Assembly (NCBI GenBank): GCA_003008705.1
Contig: PDUO01000023.1
Coordinates: 907,312 to 971,311, forward strand
Direction: 5' to 3'
Source of the DNA: Pezicula radicicola
Taxonomy: Eukaryota; Ascomycota; Leotiomycetes; Helotiales; Dermateaceae
Length of the DNA: 64,000 bases
This document shows positions 11,732 to 24,505 of the stretch, piece after piece (the stretch's first letter is position 1; the number at the start of each line of letters is the position of its first letter). The notes under the pieces are model-generated. The model was not told where the DNA came from and ran no database searches. It was given only the letters and a program-made list of their open reading frames with translations. Made by a program: the position numbers and the translations under genes.

Positions 11732-12393
11732 AATGCGAAGACTGACTTTGAAAGGAATTCACCGAGCAATTCAGCTTGGCCTACATACAATGGCTGGGCA
11801 ATCAAATAGGACTTACTATACACGTACCGGTACAGGACAAGTACATTTCCGGTCTCCGGAGAGCCTTGGCGTGCGCCACTCTAAATCTGGTCCCGCAAGT
11901 AGAATTTGGTACTTCGGAAGACTTAAGACATGTACTGTACGAAGTACGAAAGTATTCCGGAGCATGAACATGGAAGGGAAGGGGGGTGCGGTGCAGTGCA
12001 GTGCAGTAGTACAGTGTAACGCATTGTAGCGGATTATCGCTAGGAGAAATCAAACAAGGCTGAACCGAGGTGAACCTGGCGACTGTAAAAAAAGAACTGG
12101 CGGTCAAAAAGAGGCGAGCCCCCCACCTACCGCGCACCCGCACCACCCCTCATTTTCTCGAGTCGAGTCTAGACGTCTGGGCTGTTTGTCTGGCTGGCTG
12201 TCTGTCTCTCTCGCTCGCATCATCCATCTCAAGTTCGCCCAATATCGCCCAATAATTCTTCTACCAGCTCTACTTACCTACCTACCTGCCTACTACAGTG
12301 TAACAGCTCGGGATTTCTTTCTACAAATCATCTTCTGAGTCCCTACCTACCTAGCATGCAATCATGAAATAGTGTTGTTGTTACCGGGCCAAC
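11732..12393. promoter_or_regulatory. Intergenic, upstream of the Zn2Cys6 gene
   Basis: 662 bp. It contains a short GTGCAGTGCAGT tandem near 11985-12010 and CTACCTACC-type runs near 12268-12295 and 12341-12355. Presumably the 3' UTR of the galactosidase and the promoter and 5' UTR of the regulator. No coding signal. Confidence 0.45.
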
Positions 12394-14190
12394 ATGAGAA
12401 CATCAACCGCTTGTATGGCTTGCCGGTAGATATCCATTCCTCTACTACCTTTCATTCATTACTCATTACTCGCAATCGCAACCCGTTTGAGATACTCTTT
12501 GTCCTCTAACTTGCCGGATAGTTCCCGTCGCCGCAGATGTGATACCACGCGATTCGGCACTGCTTGTAAATATTGTATCGCTCGTGGTTTTCAATGCACA
12601 CGAGATACAACGCTCTCGCCCACGAGGCCCACCGAGCCCACTGACCCATCAGCCGCCGCGCTACCCCAGAGAGCCCCAGTTTCTGTTGCTGAGAACAGAC
12701 CCCAAGTAGTCAAAGAAAGATCCACCAAACTACCACCACAGCCATTGTGCATAGAGCTTGTGCATTTATATTTCGACCTGATCCATGACCAATTTCATTC
12801 TTTGTTTCATAGGCCGACTTTCCTAGAAGATGTGATCGAAGGGCGGGTGCCGCCTGTTATTCTTCTCGCCATTTTTGCACTATCAGCAAGGTAATTAATT
12901 CTGCGACGACCCTTTATTTCTATAAAAAGAGGCTAAGTGTATCAGATTCTCTAGCAGTCCAATCATCTCAGGAATTGGTCCAAGAGATCGAGGGAAGGAG
13001 TACGCCAAAGAAAGCAGTCGTCTCCTTGATCTAAGAGACGTCTCCTTAACCACTGCTCAGGCTTGTGTATTACTGGGCGCGGTTAGCATCACAGAAGGTG
13101 AACCTGCGGCTGAGTCTGTCTATTACTCAACGGCATGCCGTATTGCTAGCCTTCTTGATCTGCCTAATAGAGCTAGTGCTGATGGGATTGATAGAGAGGT
13201 CAATATACGAGGTATGTGTTCTGAACTCGATCTGATAAAGTTATTAATTGATAACTGACGAGAACAGTATGGTGGTCATTGACTATGATTGATGTTTGGT
13301 CATCATCTGGGGTTCGATTACCAAGGCAAATGGTACATCTGGACAACGTCCCATTGCCTGTCGACGAAAGTCTCTTCCTTGGTCTGCAACGGGGTCAGCC
13401 TATACTCCCCAACTTCGATGTCACTGTAGGACCAAACTCATCACTTCTGGCTCAAATGATCCAGTTGAATTCGATATTGAAGCAAATAAACGATCTGAAC
13501 GAGGGAATAGTATCTGGACGGATCAGTGGTGCCATGCAGGAAGAGAACGTCATAGCACTCTCTAACAAGCTCGACAGCTGGCATGCTGCTTTGCCAATAA
13601 ATATGCACGATACTCGCGAAAACCTCAATTTCTGGGCCTCACAAGGACTCGGTCGGATCTTCGTAGCGGTGTATCTAGGCTTCTACCACTTTGGTCAACT
13701 CCTCTTCTACCAGTTTCTGCACGAAAACCACAGCAATATCTCAAAAGTACAGCAATATGCCAGTAAATGCAAAGCACATGCTGCTTCTCTATGCGACTTA
13801 GTCTACGCAGCTCAAGCGACGCCCAGCTGCGAAGTTCTTTACACAATGGTTGGCCATATCCTAGTTGTCGCATCGACAGTGCAAATTCACACTCTTCTCT
13901 TCAGCGAGAACGAAGATCAGATATCAACTGCCAAGAGAAGACTCGAGAAGAACTTTGAGATCTTGAGTCGGTTGCAGAGCTACTGGCCGACACTGGATAT
14001 ATCGTTTACCAGGCTAAGGGCTTTTCATCAAGCTTGTCGGAAGAGCATGGAGACTTCATTTCGAATGGATCAGTGGATGTTGAGGTTCCTCTATGAGTTC
14101 GCAGAGCCTGTCGACGATAAGTTTCCTGAGTCGGGAACATGGTCGTTGGAAAACATTGGGATCAGTCCGCAGAGTTGGACCTCCAATTGA
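12394..14190 (+). CDS. Zn2Cys6 fungal-type transcription factor
   Basis: Predicted 529-residue nuclear regulator. Exons 12394-12425, 12522-12890, 12946-13211 and 13268-14190; introns of 96, 55 and 56 nt. The binuclear zinc cluster is split by the first intron. Joining at 12425/12522 restores CxxC-x6-C-x8-CxxC-x6-C (ACMACRSRRRRC ... ACKYCIARGFQC) at residues 7-36. That restored spacing is why this start and acceptor were chosen. A proline-rich linker follows. Then comes the fungal-specific transcription factor domain: VHLYFDLIHDQFHSLFHRPTF, later ACRIASLLDLP and the motif VWWSLTMIDVWSS. It lies directly downstream of the GH27 gene on the same strand. A role in controlling the galactosidase and permease genes is plausible by position only. 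Confidence 0.87.
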
Positions 14191-15439
14191 AACAAAGTTC
14201 TCGCCCTCACTATCGGCACTCTCAACCCCGGATTTTTTTTTAATAAAAACATACCGATCCAACGAACTCCATGGCGCGTATCTGAGCCACGAGTCTAGCT
14301 CTCGAAAGGGAATAAAATTCCTTCTGAAGGTGCTTCATGTTGGGGGGAAGCTTGAAGCAGGAGCATAGGAAGTTCAGGAGAAAAGACGATAAAGTCACTC
14401 GTCAAGCTAACAGGATCTATTGTTGGGCAAACGCGGAATCTTACCAGCGGATGACCATCGTGAGGAGTAGAGGAGAGAAAATCAACGACCGTGATCTTAA
14501 ATGATGCAAAGTGTTTCTCACATGCCGAAGTGTAATCCAGGCACACTGGTAGTAAGTGAATAAAAGTTTTGTTTTTAGCATATAGAGATGTTTTATAGAT
14601 CGCCCTGAAATTTTACTAATTCTTTTGCTTGACCACAAAGCCACTCAATTGCTAAACAAAACAACATCATAATGGCGCATGTCAAATATACTAGCAACAT
14701 ATTTCCATAGGGTTACCTGCTTTACCTTTACCAATACAGTAAATAGGCTCTAACTAAAATCTACACTTCATTCTGTCTTATTGGCCTAGTACATGAAAAA
14801 CAGCCCTTAATATCACACATTTCAACTCTCTCTTCGACATATAAGAACAGAAGGTAGGTTAAGACTTTAGGAAATAATAGGTTAGATTCACTTCTCGGTG
14901 AAGATCCTAAGTAGTTGTTATTACACAAGTTATTGTCATTCTGTTGTTTATTTTATTTATAGTAGGTGAATTCCCCCCTTTCTGCTTGGACTTGGAATTG
15001 CGACTTATTAGAGTATTCTACTCTGTACGTGATACTTTCGGACTCTCTTATTGCTAATTATACATCCTCCTACTAGATATCAATAGGGTTGAAGTCCTGG
15101 ACGGCCATTGTTAACAACACCACTAGATAAAGCCTAGTGGTGAAAATTGAAGTTATACCCTCTACACTTTCCAATTGTAGTCCAAGTATCTCAGTAAGGA
15201 ATTACTTGCGGAGTACCTCGCCAAGCACCCCATCCTATCCCGTGTCAATTAATTACCTAGTAAACTACATGCATTACTAGCCTATGTACATCCCTTGTCA
15301 CTTACCCTGTACATTTCATTTCTACCAGGACCTCCGCATCACAATAAATAGCATTGTCATCGTCATCTTATCTTTTCCCGAGCCCGAAATTTTGGTCAAT
15401 ATATTTCAAATCTGTAGAACTAACTGAAGCTAATTTACA
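14191..15439. other. Intergenic, AT-rich
   Basis: 1.25 kb without a convincing gene. Many TA-rich runs and short stop-rich frames. Presumably holds the promoter of the next gene. Confidence 0.45.
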
Positions 15440-16727
15440 ATGTTATTCATTGGCTTTCTTTTTCTCCTGGTAACACATGTCTTCGCATTAGAGACAATAC
15501 AATACGGAGCATTTACACAAACGGCAACTTACTCCGTCGCCAATCAACTCGGGTTCTTCACAGCTAATAATCTTAATGTCGTCTTGTCAATTGTTCCTAA
15601 TTCTACTTTTGCATACGCAGCTCTTCTTGATGGGACATATGTACGTATTTAATTTCTAAGAGAAGAATTACATTCCTTCAAATCATCATCAAATTGCCTC
15701 AAAAAAAATATGTTTCAAACTAACTTCGATTCTCACTAAAATAGGATATCCTAACCGGTACAATCGACAACGCAATAAACCTCCGACTCAACTCCAACAA
15801 GTCTCTCACAGTACTAGGCCAACTAGATGAAGGTCCAGATATCGTACTCGCTTCCATACCTTCAATAACAAACATAACCCAACTAGAAGGAAAGAGTTTA
15901 ATGGTTGATTCACCTATAAGCGGCTACGCGTATCTTTTACGAAAGGTACTAAGTGATAATGGACTTGAGTTAGGAAATGATTATTTCTTTCAGGTCAGTT
16001 CAGGTCTCTCTTAGGAAATAATTCAGGAGACGGGAATTTTGAATAAGTGTGAGAGACAGAGGGTAGAGAGTGAGAATGATTGAGTGAGTAAGAGAAAGCT
16101 AAATTGCAAGAGAAGACCGTAGGAGCAACACCAATCCGCTACGCAGACCTCCTAACCGGACACCTCCCAAACGGCTCAACAGTCTACGCAACAATCCTAA
16201 CCTACCCCTTCACAAGCCAATCATCTTCACTCCCAGACACCCAAAAGCCCCAAATCCTAGCCCGAATCTCCTCCTACATATCCCCCATCTCCTCATCCGC
16301 CCTAACAATCTCCCAATCCTCCCTAACCAACAAAACCAAAACTCATCTCCTCACAAACTCCCTCACTTCTCTATTGGCTGCAAACCGTTTCCTAGGCAAC
16401 GAATCAAATGCAAATTGTTCTATCCTAGCTATCTCTAAACAATTAAATGTATCTATCGAAACTGCGACTCTCGAGTACGAGGCTGCTACTGATCCTGTTA
16501 GTGGTGAGACGACTTCTGGCCAAGAGGACAGGTTTCAAGTTGATAGGGACGCTATTCTGAATGTTATTAGTGTTAGAAATCAGTTTGGTGGATTTCCTGG
16601 CCTGAATTCTTCAAGTTTTGATTTTGGAGAGGCGATTACGCCGGGGAGAGGGAAGTTGATTGATTATGGAATTAGGGACCAGGCTGTTGGGGAGTTGGAG
16701 GGGTTTGGGTTTGTACCTAGTTGTTGA
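15440..16727 (+). CDS. Secreted NMT1/THI5-like substrate-binding protein
   Basis: Predicted 353-residue protein. Exons 15440-15640, 15745-15993 and 16116-16727; introns of 104 and 122 nt. A signal peptide (MLFIGFLFLLVTHVFA) is followed by TIQYGAFTQTATYSVANQLGFF. That is the opening beta-strand and helix of the NMT1/SsuA-type periplasmic-binding fold (type 2). IDNAINLR and GKSLMVDSPISGYAYLLRK resemble the family's ligand-cleft segments. In bacteria such proteins feed ABC importers; in fungi the same fold appears in the thiamine-pyrimidine enzyme THI5, but that enzyme lacks a signal peptide. The ligand is not predictable. The third-exon start is uncertain by one codon (16113 or 16116), because two AG acceptors keep the frame. 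Several N-glycosylation sequons support secretion. Confidence 0.72.
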
Positions 16728-18574
16728 TGGTGATCTTATGGAGGGTTTTGTTGACAGGGCATGGGGATGTGTATTAGAGAGTATTTTTTGCATGGAGCTA
16801 CATTGTTGAGTTTGGTGGTTTGAAACTTGAATGGATGATTGTGTAGACTGGAGGTTCTATCTATTGCACCTATAGTGAGTGGTTGGGTGAAAACAAATAC
16901 AGAACTTATAGAACCTTCCCTTGGCTGGATTTCCACAGTCTATACAACATATCATACTCCCGAAAATATCTTGATGTGCAATAAATATTGTGTATTAGAT
17001 ACAGCGCCCAAAACACAAACAGGACACCTGAATTGCAACTTGCTCCACCCTAGCTATCTGTAACTGGTAACAGACTAATCAATGTCATGAGATGAGATTC
17101 CTAGGCACAGCCTTACAGGAGCTGTTTTGTGATGGAATCGTCGCAGCAATGTCAGGGTCCGAAATCGAGAGGTTGGCAAGGGAAATAAATTGACAACAAC
17201 CTTTGTCCTCTAGTTTTATAGTTGAGATTCGCCTGCCTGTGAATAAGGCCAGTCTTTTGTTGGTAATATCTCTTTGGTTTTTGAGGTAATTATTCAAAGA
17301 TATCAGTTGTAAGCTTAATACACTTCGGTGGTACCAACTAGAAAATGAGAGTATTAGGCTTTAAACTCTATTGCTAAGGATTAGAACAAAACAACAAACA
17401 AACAAATGACCGGTCAAAAGGACGGGTTGTCTCATAGCCAGCCCTGAGATTTGCTTACGATTTACAGGCGAATCTCAGCGTCCCGAAAGATACTCACTCC
17501 TAAGAATTACATTTCTCTAATACTGAACTCCACCTATCATTTGATTTTCCAAATTTAGCTTTAAATAAAACTGACAATTCGAAAAACAATAACAACAACT
17601 ATCTAAATCTCTCTTCAACAAAAGCAAAAGTTTCTCTTACATCCTTCCTAACCCAAAGAAGTTCAACACTTACACATGTACAGTTTGATAGAACCTACAA
17701 TAAAGTATAAACCCAAGATAACTCCTCTTGCATCATTCCCACCATTATGACAGATGCAATTGCAGCTTGCAGCTTGCTTACCAAATAGAATGCTCACTAT
17801 AAGATCTAAGAAGACTTATTTTTCACACACCCTAGAATTAAGCCCCCCATGCTAGTAAAAAGAGCCATACGCATCTATTTTACTAGGTACAAGTATCAGG
17901 TCCTATATAAACCCTCAAGAAGCTTATTTATCCCCACTCGTTAATTTAAACCCAAAATTTCTCAGATCGTACGAAGTACCAGCACTAGAATCTACTATAT
18001 CTCCTCCTCTTTATCCTCGCCTAATCATTTACATTATATATCTAGGTAGATGATTAAAATGGAGTGTTTCTCTATTCTAAACTACCACTTAGCCCTCCTT
18101 ATCTGCTAATGAACTCAAACAATTACCTACCTGGAAGTAATTTAAACATATAAGAGAGGAGATGACAAGAATAAAATGCTATTAATAGGAAATGAAAAAG
18201 TGCTTTTGTAATATTGACGAGGGAATACGTTCCTACACCCTTGATTTCCTTACTCCACCACTCCTATTAGCATATATCAATGACCTTCTAGATAGATTCT
18301 TGTAACTACTACAACGGTCGTGACTAGAGATCCTTAAAACTTGAGATCAAAACACGAATCAAAAGAAAAGTTGGGCTTGTGAAAACGCTTCATGCAATTC
18401 TCCAGGTCTAAATACAAAAACTTCTTGTGGTATCCTTATCTTTCAATTCCCAGTGGTATTTTCCCCTCCCTCATCCCATCATTAAAAGCAATAGACAGGT
18501 AGTACACGAAACGGCGACCTCGCAAGCAATGCTTTCGAAACAACAAATCATTTAATCCTAGACCACATACAGAT
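16728..18574. other. Intergenic between convergent genes, AT-rich
   Basis: 1.85 kb with no recognisable coding sequence. AT-rich throughout, but CpA and TpG are still common, so it is not RIP-saturated like the tracts at 32534 and 62880. No RNA gene seen. Confidence 0.5.
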
Positions 18575-20698
18575 TTACAAGGTAGGCTTCTCATTGGTAA
18601 GGACACCTTCCTCGCTGCTTTTACTGCTCACAGCCTTTCCAGAGCCAGACGTGGGTCCGCCCCTGGTAGCATGAAAGTAGGAGTGAACATTGGCATCGTA
18701 CTCATCATCTTCCTCCGCGACACCATTCTCGTTATTTTGCTTCTGGGATTGCTTGGCTTCCCAGTCTGCACGGTAGTCGTTGATCTTGGATTGGTAATCA
18801 AGATCTGGGTTGTAGTACTTGCCAGTTCCACGCATACGTTCCCACAAACTCAAGTGCTTGGGGTGAACAGCAACTCCGTGGTACTCGCTCTCCTTGCCGG
18901 CACGGATGTATTGCCATCTGCGCTCTTGCTCCTTGAGATCAAGACCGGTGGTGTCTGGGAGGAAGAAGAAGGTGATCAACATTCCAGCGAGACCGAACCA
19001 TGGAACGAAGTAAAACTTCTGTTGGGTGGTGATGTAGTTGTAGAGTACTGATGCGAGGAGGGCACCCATCTTGCCAATAGCCGCGGAGAAACCGTGTGCA
19101 GTTGCACGGACTGGGGTGGGGAATACCTCAGCCGCCACGAGGAAGGTGACACTGTTGGGGCCGAACTGGTTGAAGAATGAAGAGAGAAAGTACATAGTCT
19201 GGAAAGAAGCAATGTGTGCCTTGCTCTTGTAGTAATCGTACTTGAAGGCAGGGATGACGAACATGAGGAAGCAAACAAAGAAACCGACTTGTTGCATCAT
19301 CTTGCGGCCGTATAACTTGTTGTCAATGAGGAAGGCTAGTTTTTTGCGTTAGTATATTCATTTGGATACAGCGTTTTGGCAGTATACGTACAAGCAAGAT
19401 AATAACCAGCGAGGGAGACACCAATGTTGACCAAGTTCCAAAGCCATCCAGTCATGACATTGTTTCCAACATTGGGGTCAATGGCCTTAATGAAAGTGGA
19501 CTGGAAGAGCTTGTTTCCGTAGAAGAAAACATCATTGGCGAACCATCCTCCTGCAGTGGCCAAAATTCGAGGACCAAAGTGGTAGAAAGTCAGCTTCAAG
19601 GATTGAACATCGTAACCGGTGACATTGGCCTTCTGCTTGGAGATGGCAAGTTGTTTTGAGGCAAGAGGCATCTTGAACCATCTGTAGTAGACGAGCCAGA
19701 GGGTTCCAACCGCTGGAAGAGCGAAGGAAACACGGAAAGTCCATTGGGCAGAAACGTATGAGTATGGGTAGTTGCCGCTGTGGTGGAAAATGAGGAGAAG
19801 AACGATTAGAACGACTTGGTTGAAGAATTGTCCCCATCCTTGCATCAAGAAAGCCATAGTGACCTTGCGTCCACGATGAAGACGATCTTCCTTGGTGGAA
19901 ACACGGCCAGATCCAGTAGCGTTCTCCATGGCTGCCGTCGCGGTCATGGGGTACTCTCCTCCAACACCAATACCGTAGAAAAAGAGGGAGAAAGCGTAGC
20001 AGATAACCCATCCTTGCAAATTGGTTCCCCACGAGGCTGTCAACATGAGCAGGCCAACGAACATGATAATCGCATCTTGAATGAGACCCCAGCGACGACC
20101 GAGACCATCACCGAGAATACCAACAAGAATCTGACCAACAATGATACCAATGATCTCGAGATAGGTGACGGCATAAACCCATTGGGCGTCACAAACGGTA
20201 GGCTTGGAGCCCCAGCACTCTGGCCAGACGGCGGAAAAGAGCGAGGACAGGTTACCGATGGAAAACAGCACGTAACTTTTGCATATCAGCTCCCGCCCCA
20301 TTCAATCAATTCAATTCAATGGAAGAGTTCACATACCCTTCGAGACCCAAACCCGCACCAGGCAAGACTGCATTGCGGAAATACCAGGCCACTGGAGCTA
20401 AGGGATCCTTCTTGGCCATGGCAGCAATGGTCTTGAGCTCCTTGGCAGCCTCAGCATTGTCGTTCTTGGTCACAAAAGAGACTCTCTGACCCAGTGGCAA
20501 ATCAGCCCAGTAGACACCCTGCTCATTGTAGGAATCGTCAGGCTTGATCAGGTACTGGAAGATCTGCTTCTCGCTCTCCTCTGTGTGGTTGTAGGGGTAC
20601 GAGGCATGGTCATCACCCGTCTCTGGGCCGTGAGGAGCAGGCACGGCACCAATCTGAGGGTACCGATGAGCGTGGTGTTGCAGTCCGTCGTCGGCCAT
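18575..20698 (-). CDS. MFS transporter of the phosphate:H+ symporter type (PHO84/GIT1-like)
   Basis: Predicted 668-residue membrane transporter. Exons 20337-20698, 19392-20275 and 18575-19335; introns of 61 and 56 nt. The long hydrophilic N-terminus (about 100 residues) precedes DPLAPVAWYFRNAVLPGAGL and the first helix. GDGLGRRWG is the MFS loop 2-3 motif. GIGVGGEYPMTATAAMEN corresponds to the GGxYP signature of the phosphate/glycerophosphodiester transporter group. SSFFNQFGPNSVTFLVAAEVFPTPVRATAHG is typical of the second half. The cytoplasmic tail is acidic. The start is taken at ATG 20698 (MADDGLQHH); an in-frame ATG at 20770 would add 24 residues. Phosphate or an organophosphate is the likely substrate by family, not proven. 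Confidence 0.8.
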
Positions 20699-21361
20699 TG
20701 TGTCGGCCGATGATGGAATGGGAATTGGCGAAGGTAAGGGGTGGTGGTTGAGTGATCGCTGCAGAGACAAGGAAAAAAAAAAGAGAGAGAGAGCAGAAGT
20801 GCACGGAAGGGAAGCAGATAATATATGGGAGGAGCAGCTTGCGGCCGCGGATACGATACTAGCGGCGAGAATTGCTCTGCTTCTGCTTCTACTTCTGCTT
20901 CTGCACCGGGATGGATTCAGTCAATTCGTGGTATCAGGACCACATGGATGCAGGCTGCACGGTGATGGGTCCGGAGACTGGACGCAGTGGGAGGCCAGGT
21001 AAGTGGATTCAGAGGGGAGGGGAGACGGAGACGGAGATGGCCTAGGGTGGAGAAGAGCAGAGAAGAGAGGAAGAGGAAGGGGAAGAGGCTACGAGAGAAA
21101 AAGGGAACTGGTGGAATAGGTGGAACAGGTACAGAACAGACGAAGAAAGATCTTCGAGAAGGGAGGGGCACCTGGTGGGCGGAAATAGAGTGATAATGGA
21201 CTGAGATGTGCGTTAAGGATTTTCGGCCTTTTTCCAACTGCCTGCCAGTATGATCCTAGACGGGAAACTACCAAAGAGTGGAGCCAAGCCATCCAAGCCA
21301 GATCCCCCTCCGCCGCCCCCCTCGGCAGCACTTACAGCCCTAGTTCAACCAGGTTCCCCCC
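20699..21361. promoter_or_regulatory. Upstream region of the phosphate-type transporter, with simple repeats
   Basis: Holds the transporter promoter. Contains a CTTCTGCTTCTA-type repeat near 20880-20903 and a long purine-rich run near 21012-21100. It ends in a C-run at the assembly gap. No gene recognised. Confidence 0.5.
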
Positions 21362-21376
21362 NNNNNNNNNNNNNNN
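21362..21376. other. Assembly gap (15 N)
   Basis: Fifteen undetermined bases flanked on both sides by runs of C. A homopolymer collapse is likely; the true length is unknown. Confidence 0.98.
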
Positions 21377-24300
21377 CCCCCCACTCCAACAGTTGAACGT
21401 CAATTTCTGACCAATGGATTCTAACGGTACGCTATCTTCTTGGATTCTCGCTGCATGTCAGAACCCAATTAAGCCAAGGCACATCTCATCCGCACCTTCT
21501 TAGGTCTTCCTTTTATGTCAATTTGTGTCAAGCATCGGAGTAATATTTATTCAATTATAATTGATACAATGCCCATTATGGTCAGTCAGACTTTGGCGTG
21601 ATACACATTTTGTTTGTTCCAGATTCAGACTGCATTTCATTCGACTTCAATAATAATAATAATAGGAACAATCAATTGTGAGAAGCCGCAAAGTTTCGGT
21701 AGTTTTTGGCTTTCTCGCAACAGAGCATCATCGATAAATAAAGAAGGCTGTCGGTCAATACTCCATAGGTCGAATGGTGACATCCAGAGCCCGCGGTATC
21801 CCTTCGAAGTCTCGACTGACGTGCAACAGGCGACCGTCTTCTTTCCCCTCGAGCGGGCCTATTGAGGGTCCAATCTTCTGGAGTATCTTCAGTATTGCTC
21901 GGAATCCCTTCTCGTTCCCCGTGTACTCGTACTACTACTGTATTTCCGTCATTATTTCGTGTTACCCAAACTTATCATCTTATCAAAGTCATGCATCGCA
22001 CGTTCCCAATTGCCCTGATTCCTGAACTCTCATATCGATCTCGTCCATCTCTCCCATCTCATCTACCAGCAGCCATGCCATCATACCAAGAAATTGTGCA
22101 CACGACTCCTGACGCCTTTCCCGCACCCAAGAATCCCCAAAATCGTATTCTCCTGTTCCCAAATTTTCAAAAAGCTTCTGCCGTTTATTCTCCGTATGAC
22201 ATGGCATGGCGTGGCGTGCGACACCCTAAGCACAGAAAGCCTCTGGTTAACTGACGTTGAAATGGACCAATCATATCACAAAATCAAAGCACGTTGCACC
22301 TTTGCTGGACGAGAGGGCTCAGATTCTGGGGTTGCGCTAGGCAAGGGGCACCATGCTTCGCATACTTGGCTCGCCTCCACACACACCTCCTCCATGTTTA
22401 AATCTGCTAGGCGACTCTCAAATTGGAATGCCGACCCGGCTGCGAAATTTCATTATTGAAATGCGTGGAAGAAGTCGTCTTTTTATATTTTTTATACAGA
22501 CAGTTGGTAATGTTGTGCATAATGACAGGACAGTATAGTATAGTACAGACTCCTCTACTTATTTGCCTAGCTAGCTACGATGAACAGCTGTGACCTTTTT
22601 ATAGTCAAGGTATTTTTACCTTACAGTAGATACGGCAAATAAAACTCGCCTAAGCGGTACCTTAGGTAGAGTAAAGTCAAAGGTCGACTTTCCTATCTAG
22701 GTAAGCAGTATTGAATGGCAGCCTTAACATAATTTCAGGCCAAATCCCAATATCAACCCACGTGTACTATCTACTTCTTTCTATACGGCAGCGGAAACAT
22801 CACGGCTTTACAAACACCCAACACAATAATTCTCTCCTCACCATGGTACGAAAGGTACGAAACTTGCGCTTCCGTACAAAGGAGACCCGTCGTCTCTAAA
22901 TCCCACGAAACTCTCCTGCCGGTCTTGCCGTGATGGGGGAGCCATATATTAAGGTACAGTACACACACATCTCCAACACTGCGGCACTAATGCGGGACAC
23001 AGGCATTATCTTCCTGTCAAAACACTTTCCAAATGAATGGAAGTTAAACTAAGCATTCGCAGTCTCTGGCGCCGTTTAGCCAAGGTCTTGGGCATCGGTC
23101 CTTTGTGAAGTTTCAAGCAATTGTGCACGAGGAGGCGTCCTTGGCTTTGAATGGCCAAGCCAGCCCCCTTCTCCTTACCCGGGACGATGGCATCCACGCC
23201 CAGAGAAGGCTGCGCTTGGCTGCTAGCGAAGCCCTGGTGGCGTCGGTACCCCCTTCTCACGGGTAGAGAGGCGGCGCAGGCCCTCGTTGGTGTTGATGTG
23301 CATGTATGGTCGATCACAAGGATGTAGGGGTCCCGAGACGATTTCAATGATTGTGCCATCTCTGCCATTGACTGGTTTTGACGGGGTAAGCCATGTTAGG
23401 CGACGAGTCTGAACTTCTAGAATAAGATGAGACAATCCATTCGGTCTAGTCCGAGATTGAGGCATTGAGTCCCATGGACTATTACCGCCGATATTACTGA
23501 AGGAAAAGGAAGGAGACGCGCGTGTTGTGTCATTAGGTCGTGAACCTCATTGCATAGCTTCAGTAACCTAAAGAGGAGTCTTCCCTGACGAGCAAGTTAC
23601 AGTTTCCAACTTCCACAGACTATGGAAGAATCATGAATGGTGATTCTAGATGAGCCCAGGTTTACAGCTCAGGGAGCTGAACCATGAAATTGATGCTCCA
23701 GAGCCTATCACGCGTATTCTAGAATACTCATGGAAGCCTGAAGCTGGACGAGAAGCATGCACGCTGCGCCGCTACGGCAGACCCATACTCAAGTACTCTG
23801 TACATTAAACGCTAACAAGCAAGCATAAAAAGAGGTGCATTGCCCTTAATAGCGGCTAGCCCCACTGCGCCAACTAGCCTCCACCGCGGTTCAAGGTACG
23901 GGATCCATAATCTTGACACAGAAGGGAAAGGGTTACGCGAGCACATAACAACAAATGAAGCATCGTATAAAGGAGTGGTGAGGATTTTAGTGTTATTCCA
24001 AGTATGTGACTAAAACCTCGTAAACATGAAGCCACGTGCGGGCACTCTCATAACCAAACAGCGTTCTTCGTAGCATAGTAGTCATACCTGCGGATAACCC
24101 GACGCAAGACAGGCCGACGGCGTAAGATGACTAGATAGTGGTAATGTAGTAGGGCATCGTGGTGCTGTGGTAAGCATCAACTCAGACGCACAAAGACGAA
24201 GGTTGTACAGGTTCGAGACATGTGGTAATATAGGTAGATAAGTGACTGTGGTTGATGTGAGTGAGCATTTGATCTCGAGAATGACACCGAATGGTACCCG

Positions 24301-24505
24301 TAATGCGGTCGATGAGAGATAGCAATCTAGAGGTATGCAATGCCATGACTTGCCTCACATTGAATAGGCATCCGTTCGCTGTTCGTTGATGAGAGACAAG
24401 TTTCTGCGTCGATGGCTCCAACAGGCATATGTCATCCCAGTGACTCGCCTACCTCGATGGTAGAAGTGGCCTCCACTAACGTAATATCAGAAACTGATGT
24501 TCTCC
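21377..24505. other. Gene-poor stretch, no convincing gene
   Basis: About 3.1 kb with only short open frames on both strands, none resembling a known family and none linked by plausible introns that I can see. Base composition is ordinary, not RIP-like. The right end includes the 3' flank of PSO2. A lineage-specific gene or non-coding transcript cannot be excluded. Confidence 0.45.

Noticed and set aside
24200..24230. tRNA B-box-like GGTTCGAGAC
   Set aside because: No matching A-box or cloverleaf at the right distance. Other GGTTCGA/GGTTCAA hits (for example near 54291) also fail.
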